Source: Planctomycetota bacterium (lineage in GTDB: Bacteria > Planctomycetota > JACOTG01). From it: 37,674 nucleotides of DNA. The notes beneath the pieces were generated by a model, which saw only the letters and a list, made by a program, of their open reading frames with translations, did not search any database and had not been told where the DNA came from. Below, in pieces: positions 34,726 through 37,674 of the stretch. Every line of letters begins with the position of its first letter. Within the stretch, counting starts at the first letter, position 1. Where the stretch lies: assembly GCA_016178505.1 (NCBI GenBank), contig JACOTG010000016.1, positions 1 to 37,674 of the forward strand, read 5' to 3'. Position numbers and translations under genes: made by a program.

Positions 34726-35289
34726 TTACTTCCGTCGCTTCTTCCGCAATTCGAAGCCGATCCGTTTGCGGCTCTTCTTCTCTTCTTCGACCATCGTGCT
34801 AATGAGATCACCCACGACCTGATAAATGGCAGTGAGCTTGGGTTCGTGGTGTTTGACCCGGCGTTCCACGTCTTCGAGCCGGCAGGCGATGTCGACGTCG
34901 GCAGCAATGAGTTGGCGCAGACGAACAAAGGTGCGCATGATCGCCACGTTGACGAGGATGGCCTCGTCGCTGCGCAAGACCGAGGAGAGCATCGCAATGC
35001 CCTGCTCTGTGAATGCGAAAGGCCGGTATTTGGGATTCCTGCCGCGCTTCAAGATCGCAGATTGCGATCTTGAAAGTAGTGCCGTCTCCTCCCAGGTGAG
35101 TTGAAATGCGACGTCTCCCGGAAAGCGGAAAGGCATGCGTCGCACAGCTTCCTTCAACCGGCCCGTGGTAACGGCGTCGAGCTCGACGAGGTCGCGATCG
35201 AGCATTACCTTTTGGCCTCGAATGACAAGGATTCTGCGTTCGATCCGCTCGGCTGGAACGAGCGCGAGCCTTTCCTTCATTCTCGGCAT
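34726..35289 (-). CDS. ORF6N-domain protein
   Basis: 187 residues. ORF6N domain at about 14-107: RRILVIRGQKVMLDRDLVEL, TTGRLKEAVRRMPFRFPGDV, AFQLTWEE, YRPFAFTEQGIAMLSSVLRS. A helical tail follows (IAADVDIACRLEDVERRVKH). ORF6N is a putative DNA-binding domain of phage and accessory-gene proteins. Residues 72-81 are encoded by palindrome P5. The start at 35289 is first in frame; Met4 is an alternative. It lies between an intact small gene and a broken copy of that gene's relative, which suggests insertion. Confidence 0.88.
   Translation of the reverse strand: MPRMKERLALVPAERIERRILVIRGQKVMLDRDLVELDAVTTGRLKEAVRRMPFRFPGDVAFQLTWEETALLSRSQSAILKRGRNPKYRPFAFTEQGIAMLSSVLRSDEAILVNVAIMRTFVRLRQLIAADVDIACRLEDVERRVKHHEPKLTAIYQVVGDLISTMVEEEKKSRKRIGFELRKKRRK
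35048..35074. repeat. Palindrome P5 inside the ORF6N gene
   Basis: Perfect 12-base arms TTCAAGATCGCA (35048-35059) and TGCGATCTTGAA (35063-35074), spacer GAT. It encodes LSRSQSAILK of the ORF6N domain on the minus strand. Confidence 0.9.
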
Positions 35290-35431
35290 GATTCATCCCG
35301 TTCACGTGAAGACATCGCGGTTCTGGGGCGCCTCCAGAGGGTGGGCTTGACGCCCGATCTGTCGCATGGGAGGGCCGAGTCGATGACCAGAGTTGTCGAT
35401 TCGCAGCCCGCGTTGGCGTCGTCGGCCGACG
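35290..35431. other. Gene-free stretch upstream of the ORF6N gene
   Basis: Should contain the promoter of the minus-strand ORF6N gene; I see no convincing promoter, hairpin or reading frame in it. The gap continues to 35644, with a gene fragment and an operator annotated separately. Confidence 0.4.
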
Positions 35432-35542
35432 GACTATCCGTTGCCGGCGAAGCTCTTCGTGCCGCTCGAGCTGCCGAATGCGGCGAGCAAGCTGTTCTCG
35501 GCGACGACGGTGCCGCACTCGCACACCAATCCGGATCGCTGA
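35432..35542 (+). pseudogene. Fragment of a second copy of the small conserved protein
   Basis: DYPLPAKLFVPLELPNAASK, then LFSATT, to a TGA. It matches DYLFPAKLFVAIELPKAASK of the gene at 33231-33464. The N-terminal two thirds are missing. Confidence 0.7.
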
Positions 35543-35583
35543 ACTTTAGCGGCCAGAAAGTTCTTGCCGAAGTATGGGGCGAA

Positions 35584-35603
35584 GTGTAAGTAGATACATA
35601 CAC
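35584..35603. promoter_or_regulatory. Inverted repeat, probable TetR operator 1
   Basis: GTGTAAGTA-GA-TACATACAC: nine-base arms with eight pairs, 41 bases before the TetR start, in a locally A/T-rich stretch. Shares GTAAGTA with the repeat at 36278-36293. Confidence 0.6.
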
Positions 35604-35644
35604 AATGACCCGCGTGGCCGAAATCGAGGTCGAGAGGCATCGAG

Positions 35645-36238
35645 ATGGCGCGGCAGAACCTGAATCGCGAGAAGAGGTCGGAACTCTTGCCGATCATCGC
35701 CCGAGCGTTCACCGAGCTCGGGTATCGCCGCGCGACCACGGCCGAACTCGCCAAACGCTGCAAGGTCCAGGAGAACATCCTCTATCGCCTCTGGTCGGAC
35801 AAGAAGGCGATGTTCTTGGCCGCGATCGAGTGGGTCTACGAGTTCTCGGAGCAAACGTGGCTCCGGCTGCTCGACGACGGGGGCACGGGAGCCAGCTCCG
35901 CTCAACGGCTATTGGAGTTCGAAGCCAAGCATCAAGGCGAATTCGGGCACTATCGAATCATCTTCACCGGGCTCGGTGAGACCGACGATCCGGAGATCGC
36001 CGACGCGCTTCGCTCCATGTTCAAGCGCTTCCACCGCTTTCTGCTCGCGCAGATTCTGGCGCATCGAAAGAGCGGATCGAAGCGCTCGACCCCGCAAGCC
36101 GAGCTGACCGCGTGGGCGGTGATCGGACTCGGGACGGCGGCGAACATCGGCCGCGAATTGGGTCTGCTCAGCGACGCCGACCGGCGCCGCCTGATCGGCG
36201 AAATCGGTCGCGTGCTATTGGAAGGAGAAGGCGCATGA
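35645..36238 (+). CDS. TetR-family transcriptional regulator
   Basis: 197 residues. N-terminal TetR HTH (LLPIIARAFTELGYRRATTA, ELAKRCKVQENILYRLWSDK) with the usual FxxK-type ending (KKAMFLAAIEW). The C-terminal helical ligand domain ends in GLGTAANIGRELGLLSDADR. Probably a repressor that responds to a small molecule and controls itself and the next gene, since similar inverted repeats lie upstream of both. The ligand is unknown. The ATG at 36235 overlapping its stop opens a frame leading into the next gene, but that gene has a better start at 36325. Confidence 0.92.
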   Translation: MARQNLNREKRSELLPIIARAFTELGYRRATTAELAKRCKVQENILYRLWSDKKAMFLAAIEWVYEFSEQTWLRLLDDGGTGASSAQRLLEFEAKHQGEFGHYRIIFTGLGETDDPEIADALRSMFKRFHRFLLAQILAHRKSGSKRSTPQAELTAWAVIGLGTAANIGRELGLLSDADRRRLIGEIGRVLLEGEGA

Positions 36239-36277
36239 AGCAGGGTTCGCAACGTCTCTCTTTTTTTTCGCCGTTTG

Positions 36278-36293
36278 GTAAGTATCCGCTTAC
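36278..36293. promoter_or_regulatory. Inverted repeat, probable TetR operator 2
   Basis: GTAAG-TATCCG-CTTAC, 31 bases before the next ATG (36325), preceded by a run of eight T (36261-36268). The left half GTAAGTA is the same as in operator 1. Confidence 0.5.
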
Positions 36294-36324
36294 GATTGAC
36301 GTTCATTCCTTGAGGAGAACAACC

Positions 36325-37455
36325 ATGAGTCTTCAAACATTGAAGGCGACGATCGTCGCCGCCGCGCTGTTCGTCGTCGTGTTGGCGGGCTTCGGCATCC
36401 GCCCGGTCTGCGCAAGCGCCGCAATCGCGCCTGACGCCGCTCAGGCGCAGCGCGTGGAGAAGCTTCGTGCCGCGGGGACGAAGGCCTCTCTCGCGCTGTA
36501 CCCGGTTCAAGTCGTCGGCCAACCGAACACGATGGTCGCGGAGGTGCTCGGGCTCGTGCTCGAGGGCTCCGGCATGAACAACCTCGACGCCGTCGACGTC
36601 GCGTTCGTCCCGCCGGCGGACGTGACCTGGGATCGACTGCCGGCGAGCTTCGGAGAGTTTCTGAGGAAGAGTCCGCCGAAGAGCGACTACGCCCTGTACG
36701 CACAGTACCTGGGCGATCCGAGGACGGGACCGACGGAGGTTCGGTTCGTGGTGACGGACTCGGCAGGCAACGTCGTCCTGACCGACGTGCAGACGCCGAA
36801 GGACGCCGACTTCATGGAGACGGCACAACGCGACCCCGACCCGATGGGCTGCTCGGTGCTCGTGGCGCGGCGACTATTCACGCAGATGGGCTGGAAGAAG
36901 AGCGAAGGAGAGCCGAAGGAAGACGGAAAGTTCGCGCGTCGATGGGCCGCGAAATCCGGCACGCCGACCGAAGCCGAGCGCGCGGCGATGGCCCAGCGAG
37001 CGAAGAAGCTGACATCCGATCTCTCACACGCACGAATCGGCGTCTACGCGACTCTCACCGGGAACACGACGAACGCGGAGAGCGCCGCGCGACTGGCGAA
37101 CCTCATCGCGGAGCGTTTCGGTTGCCAGACCGTCAAGTTGGACGACCCCGTGCACATCGAGATCCAACCGAGCAGCAACGAGCAGAAACGCCTCTGGGAT
37201 CTGGCTCGTGCCTTTCGCGAGCAGCTGCGAGCGCAGCCGGCGAAGACGGACTATGCGCTGCTCGCCGACATGATGATCGATCCCGCCGGCGGACCCGCGC
37301 ACGCCGTTCATTTCGTCGTGTGCGAGAAGTCAGGCGAGTGGGTGATCGTCGACTTCCAGAACGACCAGCACGAGGACTTCCAGCGACTGTCGCCGCGCTC
37401 GTTGGTCGACTGTGAACAGCTCGCAGTTGAACGGCTCGGTCGGTACGTGAAGTAG
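36325..37455 (+). CDS. Secreted protein with an internal duplication
   Basis: 376 residues from ATG 36325, which has GAGGAG about eight bases upstream; 36235 is an in-frame alternative without one. Signal peptide about 1-32 (ATIVAAALFVVVLAGFGIRP). No family recognised. Two halves repeat each other: KSDYALYAQYLGDPRTGPTE, VRFVVTDSAGNVVLTDVQTP in the first, and KTDYALLADMMIDPAGGPAH, AVHFVVCEKSGEWVIVDFQN in the second. Each half ends in a helix with a conserved Cys and Val-Ala/Glu-Arg pattern (GCSVLVARRLF, DCEQLAVERLG). Under probable control of the TetR protein. Confidence 0.78.
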   Translation: MSLQTLKATIVAAALFVVVLAGFGIRPVCASAAIAPDAAQAQRVEKLRAAGTKASLALYPVQVVGQPNTMVAEVLGLVLEGSGMNNLDAVDVAFVPPADVTWDRLPASFGEFLRKSPPKSDYALYAQYLGDPRTGPTEVRFVVTDSAGNVVLTDVQTPKDADFMETAQRDPDPMGCSVLVARRLFTQMGWKKSEGEPKEDGKFARRWAAKSGTPTEAERAAMAQRAKKLTSDLSHARIGVYATLTGNTTNAESAARLANLIAERFGCQTVKLDDPVHIEIQPSSNEQKRLWDLARAFREQLRAQPAKTDYALLADMMIDPAGGPAHAVHFVVCEKSGEWVIVDFQNDQHEDFQRLSPRSLVDCEQLAVERLGRYVK

Positions 37456-37605
37456 CGCCTCCGAGACTCGGTGACACCCGAGTGCCGGGCGCTCACGAAT
37501 CGCCACGCACTTGACGACGAGGCGTCGGGGTAGCGGCAGCCGGAGGAGTCGTGCGAAGGTGACCGCCGGCTCCTCCTCCTGCACTCACACCGTCGCGCTT
37601 GGATG

Positions 37606-37674
37606 TCACTCCCCGACGCGCACGAATTGCCCGCCGCTGGCTCGCGCGATCGGCTCCATGAGTGCGGAGTTCGC
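37606..37674 (-). CDS. C-terminal end of a gene entering from the right
   Basis: The minus-strand frame is open from the edge to a TGA at 37606-37608: ANSALMEPIARASGGQFVRV, then GE. The ending LxxIARASGGxFxRV resembles C-termini of von Willebrand A or glutamine-amidotransferase-like membrane proteins, but 22 residues are too few to be sure. The gap 37456-37605 holds a small inverted repeat ACTCGG/CCGAGT at 37466-37483, which may end the upstream gene. Confidence 0.45.
   Translation of the reverse strand, partial: ANSALMEPIARASGGQFVRVGE

Noticed and set aside
36261..36268. Run of eight T as an intrinsic terminator of the TetR gene
   Set aside because: No stable hairpin found immediately before the run.
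36235..36324. Start of the secreted protein at the ATG overlapping the TetR stop
   Set aside because: The ATG at 36325 has a strong ribosome binding site and directly precedes the signal peptide, and an operator-like repeat lies between the two starts.

Overview
The window is about 37.7 kb of GC-rich bacterial DNA with tightly packed genes on both strands. Several features suggest a planctomycete or close relative, though no phylogenetic marker could be tested. These are: secreted proteins built of FDDGSGPALY-type repeats or WEWDG kelch repeats, three ECF-type sigma factor genes (two beside Ser/Thr kinase-like genes with a transmembrane segment and a long C-terminal region, one fused to an extracytoplasmic domain), SGNH and lipase-type secreted hydrolases, and a bacterial glutaminyl-tRNA synthetase.

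Layout. 1-2121: partial minus-strand gene for a large secreted repeat protein. 2307-6801: a Uma2-family nuclease-fold gene, then an overlapping SbcD/SbcC-like pair. 7050-11929: a secreted HEAT-repeat protein, a secreted peptidase-like protein that has lost its catalytic residues, and a lower-GC lipase. 12093-15083: a frameshifted sigma factor gene divergent from an intact receptor-type Ser/Thr kinase. 15.1-17.9 kb: a gene graveyard with three decayed DUF1016 (YhcG-type) copies, a kinase 3'-end copy, a peptidase-like 3'-end scrap, four near-perfect DNA palindromes, and an intact-looking HEPN/nucleotidyltransferase toxin-antitoxin operon. 17876-20991: an ECF sigma factor translationally coupled to a TPR pseudokinase. 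21.2-28.2 kb: SGNH hydrolase, kelch/TIG secreted protein, and a membrane-anchored sigma fusion. 28.2-31.1 kb: an unknown conserved gene, a GYD protein, tRNA-Gln(CUG) and glnS. 31.3-37.5 kb: a secreted amidohydrolase with a decayed copy of its own 3' end, two small conserved proteins, a PPC-type secreted protein, an ORF6N-domain gene, a TetR regulator with two candidate operators, and a secreted protein with an internal duplication. A minus-strand gene enters at the right edge.

The strongest unexplained signal is a set of six palindromes (arms 9-13 bp, spacers 1-3 bp). Five lie in coding sequence, or the remains of it, of two unrelated families, DUF1016 and ORF6N. A sixth lies between genes in a context that reads like an ORF6N scrap. 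Within the DUF1016 set the arm sequences differ, but the differences are matched on both arms, so the palindrome is kept while its sequence changes. The HEPN/nucleotidyltransferase operon sits exactly between two of these palindromes, as if it split a DUF1016 gene there. I propose that these palindromes are functional sites (hairpins, self-binding sites or integration targets) carried inside accessory genes. This is inference from one window.
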